Positions 41,727 to 52,019 are shown, counted from the stretch's first letter. The stretch is DNA of 64,000 nt from Betaproteobacteria bacterium (GCA_013298765.1 JAAFJA010000002.1:248001-312000), one strand, 5' to 3'. Program-made: numbers and translations. The notes: a model not told the origin generated them from the letters alone.

Positions 41727-44700
41727 CTAAGCCGCCTCTGCCATGCGCAACGCCTGCGAAACGTCAACGCCCACGATTCGTGAAACGCCTGGCTCATTCA
41801 TCGTGACACCAATAAGCTGCTCTGCCATCTCCATCGCAATCTTGTTGTGCGAGATAAAGAGGAATTGTGTAGCGCTCGACATTTCGCGAACCAGCTTGCA
41901 GAAGCGCTCAGTGTTCGGATCATCAAGGGGCGCGTCCACCTCGTCGAGCAAACAAAACGGCGCAGGGTTAAGCTGAAAGAGCGCGAAAACCAACGCCGTT
42001 GCGGTGAGCGCTTTCTCGCCACCAGAGAGCAAGTGGATGGACGAATTGCGCTTGCCCGGCGGTTGCGCCACCACCTGAATGCCTGCATCGAGAATTTCGT
42101 CACCGGTAAGCACCAATTTCGCCTGTCCGCCGCCAAAGAGGGTCGGGAAAAGCCGACCAAACTGGGCATTCACCTTGTCATAGGTTTCCTGCAACAAGGC
42201 ACGGGTCTCACGATCAATTTTTCGAATCGCGTCTTCGAGCGTGTTCACAGCATCGTTCAAATCGCCGGCTTGCGCGTCGAGGTACTGTTTGCGTTCTGCT
42301 GCCTGCGCTAGTTCGTCAAGCGCCGCAAGGTTGACTGCGCCAAGCTGAGTGATGTCTGCATCCAGCTGGACGATTCGCCGCTGCAATTCGGCGACACGCG
42401 GCGCGCGGGTGAGCGCCTCTTCGAGCCACGCCGATTCAAACTGAAGCGCCTCAAGCTGCTCGACAGCCTGCTGTAGATTCGCCTCCGCAGAGGCTTGCTT
42501 GACGCGAGCGTCTTCGATTTTCTTTCGAATCGGATCAAGCTCGCGCTCGATGAGGAGTCGACGCTCTTCGACTTCGCGCTGTGTCGTGTTCGCCGCCTCA
42601 ACCTCATCGCGCGCGAGCTTCAGCGCCGCCTCGCGCTCGGTTCGCGTGTTGAGCAATGCCTGCAGCGAGGATTCGATCGGCGTAAGCAAGATGCTCGACT
42701 GCTGTTCGCGCAAGCGCGCGATTTCAGTTTGCAGATCGGCTGCTTGCTGGCGGGTCGACTCAACCTGTCGTTTGAGCGACTGCACCTTTTCCGTAGCGCT
42801 TCGCTCAGCGTACATCAGATCGCGCAGCGAAATTTCGGCGGCACGCAGCGCTTCACGCGCCTTTACAAGCGCAACGTCAGCTTCGTTACGTACGCCGCGC
42901 TTTATTTCGCGCTCGGTGTGTTCGTCTTGCTTTTTGCCTTCGATGAGCGCGTGTGCCTCGATTTGCTCCTGCACAACTGCGAGGTCTGATTCGCGCTGAA
43001 CTTGGATGTCGGCTACCTCGGCATCGATCGCCAGCACGCGTGCATTGGCTGCTTTTCGAGACTGCTCGAGCTGCATGCGCTCGATGGTGAGGTCCTGGAC
43101 GCGACGCTGAATGCTCGCAATCGCGGAGCGGCGTTGCTGCGCTTCGATGCGAGCGTTTTGATAGCGACGTTCGGCATCGTTAAAGGCTTGAGAGGCGGTT
43201 TTGTGCGACTCCGTCGCTGCACTGACTTTCCCCAAAAGCTCTTCGAGTTCGCGACGACGTGCCAGTGCGCCATGAACGGCTTCATCTGGCGCGAAGTAGG
43301 TGGTTGAGTTCGCGGTGACGACGTGCCCAAGGCGCGTGACAATGGATTGACCGGCGCTGAGCTGGGAGCGGCGATGCAGGGCCTCATCAAGCGATTCGGC
43401 AGTGGAAACGCCGTGAAGCCACATAGAAAGCGCAGCGCGAACATGCGATTCCGCGCTCGAAACTTTCGCGAGCAACGCGGCGGGGTCATTTGCCAATGAA
43501 GCACTCGCTTCAACGTGCCCCGCGCTCACTAAAGTCAGGCGAGATGGTGGCGTGCCCCACGTGGCGGCCCCCTGCAAATCTTTGGTAAATGCTGCGTTGA
43601 GGCGGTCACGCAAGAGCGCTTCAAGCGCATCTTCCCAGCCCGCATCGACCTTCAGAAGCGACCAGAAACGCGTATCGCCCACGCCCTTTGCGCGCAACCA
43701 ATCGGCAATCGCGCCTTCGCCGCCATGATCGAACTTTGCTTGCTCAGCGGCGATAAATTTCTGACGATTTTGCACATCGGCCAAGGTGCGGGCTGCGCTT
43801 TCCATCGCTTCGCGCAAGCGCTCGCGATCGCCCTCTGAGGACTCGGCGATTGCCTCGGCTTCAGCGACGGCCTCTTCTGACGCAACGAGCTCGGCGGTTT
43901 CGCTCTCAAGGGCCTCGGTGATGCCATCGAAATCGAGCTGACCCGGCGCATTGATTGAGGATCGCTCCTGCTGCAGCCGCTGGACGCGCATGTCGAGCTG
44001 CGCAATTGCCTTCTCGGCTGCGGTTTTTTTGAGTCCGACAATTTGCGCCTCGCCATCGAGTGCAGCGATCGCTTGCTGAACATCGGCCAAGGCCGTGGCA
44101 GCAGTGCGAAGTGCCGTCTCTGCAATGGGCAGCGAAGCGGTGGCGTTCTCAACGAGTTCTTGCTGGTGTTCAAGTTTTGCAGCCGCTTCGGCAGAACCCT
44201 CTTCAGCCGCACCAATCGCGTCGCCTAGGCGAACGAGCTCCTCGTCGCACCAAACGCGCTTTGCCTCGCGCGCTTCAAGCTCGGCCGCGACGCGCTGCGC
44301 GCGATCTCGCTCGTAGTGAATCTGCTGCTCAATCCGGCTCACCTCAGAATTGATTTCGTAGAACGCGCCCTGCGCCTTGTGTTGCGCTTCATTCTTTGTG
44401 AAAACGTCTTGCCGCAGCCCCTCAATCTCGGTGGCGATGCGTTGGAGCTCGGTTTCTTTCGCGATGAACTCGGTTTCATTCTCGGAGAGCACGCGTGTAG
44501 AGTTGTCGCGCTGTTTCGTCGCGTCATCGCGGCGAAGGGCATAAAGCACGACTTGAGACTCTGTTTTCTCTTTAGCAAGCTCTCTGTAGCGCGAGGCGAC
44601 TTTGGCTTGAACTTCCAGGCGCTCGACCTGAGAGGTCAACTCGGTCTGAATGTCGCTGACACGGGCAAGATTTTCGCGAGTATCAGCAAGGCGCGATTCG

Positions 44701-45239
44701 GTTTCTTTACGGCGCTCCTTGTAGCGCGAAACGCCCGCAGCTTCTTCGAGAAAAACGCGCAATTCTTCGGGTTTCGCTTCAATAATCCGCGAAATCATCC
44801 CTTGGCCAATTACAGCGTAAGCCCTGGGTCCCAGGCCGGTTCCGAGAAAAACATCGAGAATATCGCGGCGGCGAACTGGCTGATTATTGATGTAGTAGCT
44901 GGAACCCACGTCGCGCTGCAATACCCGCTTGACGGAAAGCTCAGCGTATTGGCTCCACTGCCCGGCCGCACGGCCCGATGCGTTATCAAAAATGAGCTCC
45001 ACGCTTGCGCGGGCAACAGGCTTTCTCTCACCTGCGCCATTGAAAATCACGTCGTCCATCGATTCGCCGCGGAGCTCCGATGCTTTGCTTTCGCCCAGCA
45101 CCCAGCGAACGGCGTCGATAACGTTAGATTTTCCGCATCCGTTCGGGCCGACGATGCCCACCAGTTGGCCTGGCAGCGAAATAGTGGTGGGGTCAACGAA
45201 TGATTTGAAACCGGCAAGCTTGATCGAAGTAAGTCGCAT
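41727..45239 (-). CDS. smc: Chromosome segregation protein SMC
   Basis: This is an 1170-residue ATPase that compacts and separates chromosomes with ScpA/ScpB. Walker A is GPNGCGKS at 31–38. Long coiled coils flank a hinge near the middle (around 505–640). The C-terminal signature 'LLSGGEKALTATALVFALF' and the Walker B 'CLLDEVDAPLDD' complete the head. It has the normal bacterial length. Confidence 0.98.
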   Translation of the reverse strand: MRLTSIKLAGFKSFVDPTTISLPGQLVGIVGPNGCGKSNVIDAVRWVLGESKASELRGESMDDVIFNGAGERKPVARASVELIFDNASGRAAGQWSQYAELSVKRVLQRDVGSSYYINNQPVRRRDILDVFLGTGLGPRAYAVIGQGMISRIIEAKPEELRVFLEEAAGVSRYKERRKETESRLADTRENLARVSDIQTELTSQVERLEVQAKVASRYRELAKEKTESQVVLYALRRDDATKQRDNSTRVLSENETEFIAKETELQRIATEIEGLRQDVFTKNEAQHKAQGAFYEINSEVSRIEQQIHYERDRAQRVAAELEAREAKRVWCDEELVRLGDAIGAAEEGSAEAAAKLEHQQELVENATASLPIAETALRTAATALADVQQAIAALDGEAQIVGLKKTAAEKAIAQLDMRVQRLQQERSSINAPGQLDFDGITEALESETAELVASEEAVAEAEAIAESSEGDRERLREAMESAARTLADVQNRQKFIAAEQAKFDHGGEGAIADWLRAKGVGDTRFWSLLKVDAGWEDALEALLRDRLNAAFTKDLQGAATWGTPPSRLTLVSAGHVEASASLANDPAALLAKVSSAESHVRAALSMWLHGVSTAESLDEALHRRSQLSAGQSIVTRLGHVVTANSTTYFAPDEAVHGALARRRELEELLGKVSAATESHKTASQAFNDAERRYQNARIEAQQRRSAIASIQRRVQDLTIERMQLEQSRKAANARVLAIDAEVADIQVQRESDLAVVQEQIEAHALIEGKKQDEHTEREIKRGVRNEADVALVKAREALRAAEISLRDLMYAERSATEKVQSLKRQVESTRQQAADLQTEIARLREQQSSILLTPIESSLQALLNTRTEREAALKLARDEVEAANTTQREVEERRLLIERELDPIRKKIEDARVKQASAEANLQQAVEQLEALQFESAWLEEALTRAPRVAELQRRIVQLDADITQLGAVNLAALDELAQAAERKQYLDAQAGDLNDAVNTLEDAIRKIDRETRALLQETYDKVNAQFGRLFPTLFGGGQAKLVLTGDEILDAGIQVVAQPPGKRNSSIHLLSGGEKALTATALVFALFQLNPAPFCLLDEVDAPLDDPNTERFCKLVREMSSATQFLFISHNKIAMEMAEQLIGVTMNEPGVSRIVGVDVSQALRMAEAA

Positions 45240-45283
45240 GCTCTTCTACGTGGCCCTTTCTTGTGGCCGCTCCCTGCTTGCGA

Positions 45284-45301
45284 GCGGCGCAAATGCGCCG
45301 C
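45284..45301. repeat. Short perfect hairpin in the smc–queF gap
   Basis: GCGGCGCA and TGCGCCGC form an 8-bp stem around two A residues. It lies between the diverging smc and queF genes. The role is unknown; it could be an operator or a leader structure. The rest of the 235-bp gap shows no clear feature. Confidence 0.3.
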
Positions 45302-45474
45302 GCACAAACGTCATGTATCTGCGTCTCAAGCTTAGGGCGCAGCATTTCGCCGCTCCGTGTTTGCATGAGACATAAAATCGTCTGATTATAGTTTTCAGCG
45401 ACGTGCGCCCCGCCGTCCGAATTTAGCGTCGCTTGTCGCTACATCCCGACCAAACGACGCCTGCTTGTTTGAAC

Positions 45475-45975
45475 ATGAAGAAAAAATCTACTCCTGCGGC
45501 CACCGAGCCCACCAAAGCGACGTTTAGCGAGCGCGCGCCGTCGCGACCCAGCGCTCCAAAATCAGAATTTGGCGGTGAACTCGATACGTTTGTTAACTCA
45601 CATCCTGACCGAGATTACCTGATTCACATACAGGTGCCCGAATTCACGTGCCACTGCCCCCTAACCGGGCAGCCAGACTTCGCACACATCACAATTGACT
45701 ACGTCCCGGATAAGCGCTGCATCGAGCTTAAAGCGTTGAAGATGTACATGTGGGGGTTCCGCGATACCGGTGCATTCCACGAGAAGGTCACCAACGACAT
45801 CTGCGACGCGCTGGCCAAAGCAATCAAACCCCGCTTCATGCGCGTCACAGGCCGCTGGAATGTCCGTGGTGGCGTGTATACGAACGTTGTCGCGGAACAT
45901 CGCATGAAGTCGTGGAAGCCGCAGCCGAAAGTTGATCTCAGCAGCTTCGGTCTCGCCAATCCGGCGGCCGTTTAG
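45475..45975 (+). CDS. queF: NADPH-dependent 7-cyano-7-deazaguanine reductase QueF
   Basis: QueF reduces preQ0 to preQ1 in queuosine synthesis. This 166-residue protein is of the short (YkvM-like, unimodular) class. The nucleophilic cysteine is C61 in '[11 protein letters not shown]', with the acid D68 and the '[20 protein letters not shown]' NADPH/substrate region. ATG at 45475 is preferred over the upstream start at 45433. No preQ1 riboswitch was recognised in the leader. Confidence 0.95.
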   Translation: MKKKSTPAATEPTKATFSERAPSRPSAPKSEFGGELDTFVNSHPDRDYLIHIQVPEFTCHCPLTGQPDFAHITIDYVPDKRCIELKALKMYMWGFRDTGAFHEKVTNDICDALAKAIKPRFMRVTGRWNVRGGVYTNVVAEHRMKSWKPQPKVDLSSFGLANPAAV

Positions 45976-46031
45976 ACGATACCCGTCTCAGAAAACCCGA
46001 TGCACGAGGCCTCGAAAGACCCGATTCAGCC

Positions 46032-47489
46032 ATGAAACTTCTTCCCGTGATCCTCTGCGGCGGTGCGGGCACGCGCCTGTGGCCTCTCTCCCGCGAGCTA
46101 TCGCCTAAGCCGTTTGTCCATCTTCCGGATGGCGAAACGCTTTTCGCGAAGACGCTAGCGCGCTGCGCAGCGGTGGCGAACGCGCTCGCCCCCGTGGTGG
46201 TAACGCACAAAGACCACGCGCATCTGGCCCGACATGCCGCCAAAGAAGCGGGGTTTTCAGCGCCGCAAATGCTGATCGAGCCGATCGCGCGCAACACCGC
46301 AGCCGCCGTCGCGGTCGCCGCCGTGCATGCGAAGGAAACGTATGGTGAGGACGTCGCACTCTTCATCTTGACGTCAGACCATCTCATCGCACCGATCACG
46401 CAATTTGCGGAAGCGGCAGAGACGGCGCGGATAACCGCAATGACAGGCAAGCTCGTTACGTTCGGGATCACGCCAACGCGCCCAGAGACTGGCTATGGCT
46501 ACGTGGAAGCGGGCGAAGCGCTTCCTACCGGGGCGCGCCGTGTAAAACGCTTCGTCGAAAAGCCGAAGCTCGAAGTCGCGAAAGAATACGTGGCGAGTGG
46601 CCGATTCTTTTGGAATTCCGGCATGTTTGTTTTGCCGGTCGGGCAGCTGATCGCAGAGATGCAGCAACATTGTCCTGATGTTCTAAACGCATCGCTACAC
46701 GCTTACCGGCCCTCTTCAATTGGGGCTAGCGACTTGTTTATAGATCAGTCTCACTATGCAAATTCACCCTCTATATCGTTTGACTACGCGGTGATGGAGA
46801 AAAGTGCTGAGGTTGCGCTGGTGCCCGCGAGCTTTGCGTGGAGCGACATCGGATCGTGGAACGCGTTTGCCGAAATGTTGCCCGCTGATGACACCGAGTC
46901 ACGCGTGTACACCGCGCCGCTCGACCCAGGGCGAAGCCGCGCTGGGGTGGCCCCGCGCGTGATCGCACACGACAGCGCGCGAACCTATGTGCATACGAAC
47001 GGACGCTTGATTGCCACACTCGGAGTGAGCGACCTCACTATCGTCGACACAGAAGACGCGCTTTTAATCGCAGCCAACGACCGTGCGCAAGACGTGAAAC
47101 ACATCGTCGATGCGCTCAAAAAAGAAGGCAGTGACCTCGCAAGACTGCCGCTCGTCGTGCGGCGTCCGTGGGGCACCTATGAGATTCTGAACGAAGAGCC
47201 TGGTGTGAAAGTGAAGCGCATCGTTGTTCACCCCGGTGCATCGATCTCATTGCAGTTGCACCGTCATCGCGCAGAGCATTGGACCGTCGTTGCCGGCAGT
47301 GGTGAGATCGAGATCGACGACAAGAAAATCGTCGCAACACGTAACACCACAGCATTTATCCCGCTGGGGGCAAAACACCGCATACGCAATACTGGAAGCG
47401 AGGACATCGTCTTCATTGAAGTGCAAACGGGCGACAAGCTCGTGGAGGACGACATCCAACGCTTCGAAGACCAGTACGGGCGGGCTTAG
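46032..47489 (+). CDS. manC: Mannose-1-phosphate guanylyltransferase / mannose-6-phosphate isomerase
   Basis: This is a 485-residue bifunctional enzyme of the AlgA/CpsB/ManC type, making GDP-mannose for surface polysaccharides. The N-terminal transferase motif GGAGTRLWPLSR lies at 10–21, and 'FVEKPKLEVAKEYV' follows. The C-terminal cupin isomerase has 'RPWGTYEIL', 'SLQLHRHRAEHWTVV' and 'HRIRNTG'. No polysaccharide operon surrounds it in this window. Confidence 0.95.
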   Translation: MKLLPVILCGGAGTRLWPLSRELSPKPFVHLPDGETLFAKTLARCAAVANALAPVVVTHKDHAHLARHAAKEAGFSAPQMLIEPIARNTAAAVAVAAVHAKETYGEDVALFILTSDHLIAPITQFAEAAETARITAMTGKLVTFGITPTRPETGYGYVEAGEALPTGARRVKRFVEKPKLEVAKEYVASGRFFWNSGMFVLPVGQLIAEMQQHCPDVLNASLHAYRPSSIGASDLFIDQSHYANSPSISFDYAVMEKSAEVALVPASFAWSDIGSWNAFAEMLPADDTESRVYTAPLDPGRSRAGVAPRVIAHDSARTYVHTNGRLIATLGVSDLTIVDTEDALLIAANDRAQDVKHIVDALKKEGSDLARLPLVVRRPWGTYEILNEEPGVKVKRIVVHPGASISLQLHRHRAEHWTVVAGSGEIEIDDKKIVATRNTTAFIPLGAKHRIRNTGSEDIVFIEVQTGDKLVEDDIQRFEDQYGRA

Positions 47490-47531
47490 CGCAGCCTCGC
47501 CGAGCTGACGCGAGATAGCGGACAGTAGAAA

Positions 47532-47554
47532 AGACGCGTTTTTGCATTGCGTCT
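47532..47554. terminator. Possible bidirectional terminator hairpin between manC and mltB
   Basis: AGACGC and GCGTCT enclose an 11-nt loop that contains a T-run, between two convergent genes. The stem is short, so this is a weak call. Confidence 0.25.
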
Positions 47555-47612
47555 AGACAGCAACACTACGCGAAAAAACGACCGCAATCCATGTGTCGGC
47601 CAGAGACAGACG

Positions 47613-48611
47613 CTAGCGTTGCCGGCGCTTGAGCCAATACGCAAGCGACCACACCGATGAGGCATACATCCGAGAGCGGTTGTAGCGCGTGATCACGTAG
47701 AAATTCTCGAACGCCATCCAGTATTCGTTGCTGCCGTCGGGACGGTCAAGCGAAATCAGTCCGACCAAGGCATCGTCTGGCGGCATTTCCACCCCGGCAT
47801 CTGCTCGAGAGATCTTCACGCCCTGCTCTTTCCACCAAGAAAGCGGTTTGCGGTCAGTAAGTCCACCATTGAATAGCTTTTGCAGCTCATCGCTCGGTGT
47901 GTCAACTGGCAGCATCACTACGCCGCCGCGCTGCCATCCGTGCCCCGCGAGAAACGCCGCCACCGAGCCCACAATGTCTTCGCGCGAATTCCACAAATCG
48001 ACCCGACCACTTCCATCGAAATCCACCGCCCAGCGCCGCCAGCTTCCCGGCATGAACTGGGGCCACCCCATCGCTCCGGCGAACGAGCCCTTCGCGTCAA
48101 GGGGAGATTTACCGAGCTCCTTGCTGAGAATCAGGAATTCCCTCAATTCGCTGCGGAAGAATTCCGCACGTCGCGGGTAATCGAACGCGAGTGTCGCGAG
48201 CGCGTCCAAGACGCGCGTGTTGCCAGTGATTCGGCCAAAGATCGTTTCCACGCCCACGATCGCGGTAATCACTTCAAGCGGGACGCCGTAAACGCTCTGT
48301 GCACGCTCCAGCGCGCTTCGATTTGCCTGAATGAACTCGACTGCACGCTGTGGACGGTCACCGCCGATATGACGAGGCCAGTACACGTGCCATGGCGTCG
48401 GCGCACGAATTGGGGCATCCATCAAAGTAATCACGTTATCCAGCCGCTTTACGTTTGCGAAAACCGCGTCAAGCGCACTTGCCTCATAGAACTGCTCAGC
48501 GACGAGCTCGGCGCGGAGTTTTTGGTACTCCTCACGCTGCAGATAATCCTGCGCGTAACCAAACGATGAAAGCGCCCAGCACGCAAGGCAAAATAGCAAT
48601 CGAAAACTCAT
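47613..48611 (-). CDS. mltB: Lytic murein transglycosylase B
   Basis: This is a 332-residue MltB-family enzyme that cleaves peptidoglycan to 1,6-anhydro-muropeptides. A signal peptide is present (MSFRLLFCLACWAL…). The catalytic Glu is E122 in 'AIVGVETIFGR', with 'FDYPRRAEFF' and 'GAMGWPQFMPGSW' as further hallmarks. No clear lipobox was seen, so a soluble periplasmic form is possible. The ATG at 48611 lies only 17 bp from the pyrD start on the other strand. Confidence 0.93.
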   Translation of the reverse strand: MSFRLLFCLACWALSSFGYAQDYLQREEYQKLRAELVAEQFYEASALDAVFANVKRLDNVITLMDAPIRAPTPWHVYWPRHIGGDRPQRAVEFIQANRSALERAQSVYGVPLEVITAIVGVETIFGRITGNTRVLDALATLAFDYPRRAEFFRSELREFLILSKELGKSPLDAKGSFAGAMGWPQFMPGSWRRWAVDFDGSGRVDLWNSREDIVGSVAAFLAGHGWQRGGVVMLPVDTPSDELQKLFNGGLTDRKPLSWWKEQGVKISRADAGVEMPPDDALVGLISLDRPDGSNEYWMAFENFYVITRYNRSRMYASSVWSLAYWLKRRQR

Positions 48612-48628
48612 TGCTGAATCATAACCAG

Positions 48629-49642
48629 ATGCTCTATTCCCTTGCCCGCCCGATCCTTTTTTGTGCTGACCCAGAAACCGCGCATCACTTGGCGTTCGTA
48701 GCACTTGATACGCAGGCTAAGCTCGGGCTTGTGCGCGCGTGGGCCGGCGTGGTGCCAAAGAAGCCTGTGCACGTGATGGGGATCGATTTCCCCAACCCAA
48801 TCGGGCTTGCAGCGGGTCTCGACAAGAACGCAGAGCATCTCGATGGGCTCGCTCAGCTCGGATTCGGCTTCATCGAGGTTGGCACGCTCACGCCGCAACC
48901 TCAGCCGGGCAATCCACAGCCTCGCATGTTTCGCTTGGTTGAGCATGAGGCGCTCATCAATCGTCTAGGGTTTAACAATCGTGGGGTCGCCGACGCGCTG
49001 CCGCGGCTGACTGCGCGCTCCGTCAAGGTTCCTGTCGGTGTAAACATTGGCAAAAATGCCGTTACGCCGATCGAACGCGCGACCGATGACTACTTATCGG
49101 CACTACGCTCGGTCTATGCAGTTGCTGACTACATCACGGTCAACATCTCCTCGCCGAACACTAAAAATCTGCGCGACTTGCAAGCGAGTAAAGCGGTTGC
49201 GAAACTTGTGAAAACGCTCGTTAAGGAGCGAGACCTTCTAGCCAAAAGTCGTGGCAGGCGAGTTCCGCTGTCCGTGAAAATCGCGCCCGACTTGAATGAT
49301 GATGATCTCATTGATACCGTACACGCCATTTGCGCAAACGGCGCCGATGCCATCATTTCTAGCAACACAACCCTTTCGCGAAGCGGCGTCGAATCGCACC
49401 CGCACGCGCACGAAATGGGAGGTTTGAGCGGCGCACCGCTTACCTTGCGTGCTGATCATGTACTAGAGCGAGTAGTGAAGGCGGCTGAGAGCGTGCCCGT
49501 GATCGGGGTTGGTGGCATCATGCGCGTCGAAGACGCGCAACGAAAGCTCGATTTGGGCGCAAAGCTAGTGCAGATCTACACCGGCATGCTCTACCGCGGG
49601 CCAGGTTTTGTTGGCGAATTGGTTCGCGGAATTCGAGTCTGA
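48629..49642 (+). CDS. pyrD: Dihydroorotate dehydrogenase (quinone), class 2
   Basis: PyrD oxidises dihydroorotate to orotate in pyrimidine synthesis and passes electrons to quinone. This 337-residue protein has the N-terminal membrane-associated helix 'LYSLARPILFCADPETAHHLA'. It also has 'GLAAGLDKNAEHLDGL', the serine-containing 'VNISSPNTKNLRDLQ', and the FMN site 'VIGVGGI'. ATG at 48629 was chosen over upstream codons because it begins at the conserved helix. Confidence 0.97.
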   Translation: MLYSLARPILFCADPETAHHLAFVALDTQAKLGLVRAWAGVVPKKPVHVMGIDFPNPIGLAAGLDKNAEHLDGLAQLGFGFIEVGTLTPQPQPGNPQPRMFRLVEHEALINRLGFNNRGVADALPRLTARSVKVPVGVNIGKNAVTPIERATDDYLSALRSVYAVADYITVNISSPNTKNLRDLQASKAVAKLVKTLVKERDLLAKSRGRRVPLSVKIAPDLNDDDLIDTVHAICANGADAIISSNTTLSRSGVESHPHAHEMGGLSGAPLTLRADHVLERVVKAAESVPVIGVGGIMRVEDAQRKLDLGAKLVQIYTGMLYRGPGFVGELVRGIRV

Positions 49643-49781
49643 GAACGCCTGCGAAGCGACGAAACATCACCAACCACGCTCGCCAATCGTCCGGCACGTA
49701 GCTGCGCTCCGGTGTTTCCGATTACTTGTTCCTCGGGGAATGGAGCTCGCCAGTCCATGCCGCGGGCGTAGAAAAACGAGG
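49643..49781. other. Short convergent gap
   Basis: This is 139 bp between the pyrD stop and the DUF1631 stop. No gene or strong hairpin was seen. Confidence 0.3.
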
Positions 49782-52019
49782 CTACGCGTCGTCTGCTTGG
49801 AACATGCCCGCGAGCGCACGATCAACGATAGGTTCTGACTCAATCAAGCGAGCTTTGTCGGTCCGGAACCACTCGGCGAGCTCGCCAGGCGAGAGCGAGG
49901 CGGCCTTTCGCCCGTGTCGTGTGGTGAATAAATACGTAGTTGCTTGTGGGCTGATCCAAGCGAGCTTGGCGTAGGTAAGCGCGCCCTTATCGTCGCTGAT
50001 TTCAATCCACTGATTGCGTTCAATGCGCTTCACAATTTCTGTGAACGGATCGAAGTCTTCGCTCTCGGTCACTTCTGGCATGGGTTCAGGCTCAACGTAC
50101 GCAGGCTTGTTGCCCTTTAGCAAACCCGAGTGAACCTCAAACAGACGGTCGAAGAACGGATTGAGTGCATCGTCGGAGAGCGACTTGAGCGACGTGCGCA
50201 GCCGCTTCACCAGCGTAGGGAGGCGTTGCCCCAGCTGCACGCGTTCAGCCGCATGCTCTTTCGGGGCGACGCTCCAAATCAACTCGTCGAGCGCAGTGAC
50301 TGCATCTTCGTACTTTTTGCTGTCCTTGCCATCTTCGAGCAACGCATCTTGTAGGTGCGGCTGCCAGGCAACTTCAATGAACTCGCGCACTGGCTCCGGC
50401 AGGGCGTGCTGGGCGATACGCGTTTCAACCGCCTCTTTAGCCGTCTGCAGTGCGACGAAGTGACGATCTGCGGTTTCCGCCTCTTTCGTCTCGGCTTCGA
50501 TCGCAGGTTGTGCATCGAGTTCGAGCTCACCTATAAATTGCTCTACCTCAACGAGTGCGGCGGTGAACACGCCCAGATCGTCGGTGAAATCTTTGTTGAC
50601 CTGATCAACAATCTCGCGAATCTTTTTGTAGACCGAGTCGTCCGGCCCATCCTCCGGATTCCAGCCGATACCTAGATCGGCCAATCGATTAAGTAGCTGG
50701 CGCCCCGGGTGATTTTTGCGCGAGAAAAAACCGCGATCAACCATCGCGCCCTTGAGCATCGGGATCTGCAAGCGGCCAAGTAATACCTTGATTTCGTCAC
50801 GCAATTCGCGACGCGCGAACACAAACTCAAAGAGCATCGCCACCAATTCAGTGGTTGTTGCGTCGAGCACAGAGATATCGCCCGACGCATAGCCCGGAAC
50901 GACTTCACGCAACACCGAAGCACGCGGTGGTGCAACGCCCATGCCGATGGGCATCACGGCGGGTGTGGCTGCTTGTAGCGCAGTGAGCGTCGTGATCAGA
51001 TTGCGATCATAGCTTTGAGTGATGGGCGAGCGGAAATTGCCATCGGCGCCAAATCCAAGCGCGGAGCTTACCTGGAGCGCTTCTTTGCCCGCCAGCATGG
51101 CCGCCAAAGAGGGGTCGTTTGCGACTGGCCCACCAGCAATACCGGGTACCACAGACTGTAAACGTTGAACCAAGCCGATGAGGTTGTTGGCAAGCATCTG
51201 CATGGGCTGCATGTCGCCCATCTGAGCCGATGAAAGCGCTTCGTTGACGGCGGCAGCACTCATCGAGGCGTCGCCACTGGCCACGCCGCCCGATGCATTT
51301 TGCGCTTGCGTGCCGCTCATTCCGCTCGCCGCCGCAGCAGCGGCAGCAGCAGCGCTGCCACCGCTCCCGACTCCCTGTGAACGGTGCTGCGGTAGATGTA
51401 CCCCGCCATCCACTAGAAATCGATTCATGTCCGCGTAAACGTCTCTGAACCCGAGCCCGCCCATCAGGGTGAGCCCGCGCAGCCACGTGACACGCATGTC
51501 ACCGTCGTCGGTGATCGACTGCATTGCATCCAGTAGGGCGCCGATGACCGAAACCGGACCAAACACGTTTTCAGCGAGCGTTAAAGAGCCGTCTCCGTGC
51601 AGCACGGCGATCCGTTGATGGAATGGCGGTAGATCCCCAAGCGCCGAACTCTCGATCGATTTTGCGAGCGACCGTGCAGACACCACTTCATCGAGCACTT
51701 CAACGCTCTGGAGCTTCAGCTCCCCCGATTGAGTCGGCGGCCCACTAATTTCCGGGGGCACTTTGCCACTGAGGCGGTCCTGCAGAGACGCAGAGAAGTT
51801 CTCAGAGAGGCTAGCGCGCTCACGTTGCAAAACCGAACGAGCTTCCATCAAACCACTGACAACCTTGGGTTCGAAGGACTTCGATGCGTTCTCGATCAAT
51901 ACCTCAGCGAGCCGATCAAATGCGGTCGCAAGCTGCAAGCGCGCGCGATGCAGCATCAGATCGCGGCAACCGCCAAGGAGTACCTTGCGTCGCTCGGCCG
52001 ACAGAGGTTGTTGATTCAT
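49782..52019 (-). CDS. DUF1631 family protein
   Basis: This is a 745-residue protein of the DUF1631 family, common in beta- and gammaproteobacteria and of uncertain function. It has the N-terminal 'RRKVLLGGCRDLMLHRA' start. A low-complexity Ala/Gly/Ser segment (nine Ala codons at 51327–51353) forms a linker. A helical C-terminal half includes 'FVFARRELRDEIKVLLGRLQIP'. A final region with 'WIEISDDKGALTYAKLAWISPQA' resembles a small beta-barrel. It is intact and separate from its neighbours. Confidence 0.85.
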   Translation of the reverse strand: MNQQPLSAERRKVLLGGCRDLMLHRARLQLATAFDRLAEVLIENASKSFEPKVVSGLMEARSVLQRERASLSENFSASLQDRLSGKVPPEISGPPTQSGELKLQSVEVLDEVVSARSLAKSIESSALGDLPPFHQRIAVLHGDGSLTLAENVFGPVSVIGALLDAMQSITDDGDMRVTWLRGLTLMGGLGFRDVYADMNRFLVDGGVHLPQHRSQGVGSGGSAAAAAAAAASGMSGTQAQNASGGVASGDASMSAAAVNEALSSAQMGDMQPMQMLANNLIGLVQRLQSVVPGIAGGPVANDPSLAAMLAGKEALQVSSALGFGADGNFRSPITQSYDRNLITTLTALQAATPAVMPIGMGVAPPRASVLREVVPGYASGDISVLDATTTELVAMLFEFVFARRELRDEIKVLLGRLQIPMLKGAMVDRGFFSRKNHPGRQLLNRLADLGIGWNPEDGPDDSVYKKIREIVDQVNKDFTDDLGVFTAALVEVEQFIGELELDAQPAIEAETKEAETADRHFVALQTAKEAVETRIAQHALPEPVREFIEVAWQPHLQDALLEDGKDSKKYEDAVTALDELIWSVAPKEHAAERVQLGQRLPTLVKRLRTSLKSLSDDALNPFFDRLFEVHSGLLKGNKPAYVEPEPMPEVTESEDFDPFTEIVKRIERNQWIEISDDKGALTYAKLAWISPQATTYLFTTRHGRKAASLSPGELAEWFRTDKARLIESEPIVDRALAGMFQADDA

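Noticed and set aside
42495-42999. Long plus-strand open frames opposite smc (two frames of about 165 codons)
   Set aside because: They lie wholly inside the confident smc gene on the other strand. Its repetitive coiled-coil codons create long antisense open frames.
45302-45474. preQ1 riboswitch upstream of queF
   Set aside because: The short preQ1-I type stem and the A-rich tail were not found in the leader.
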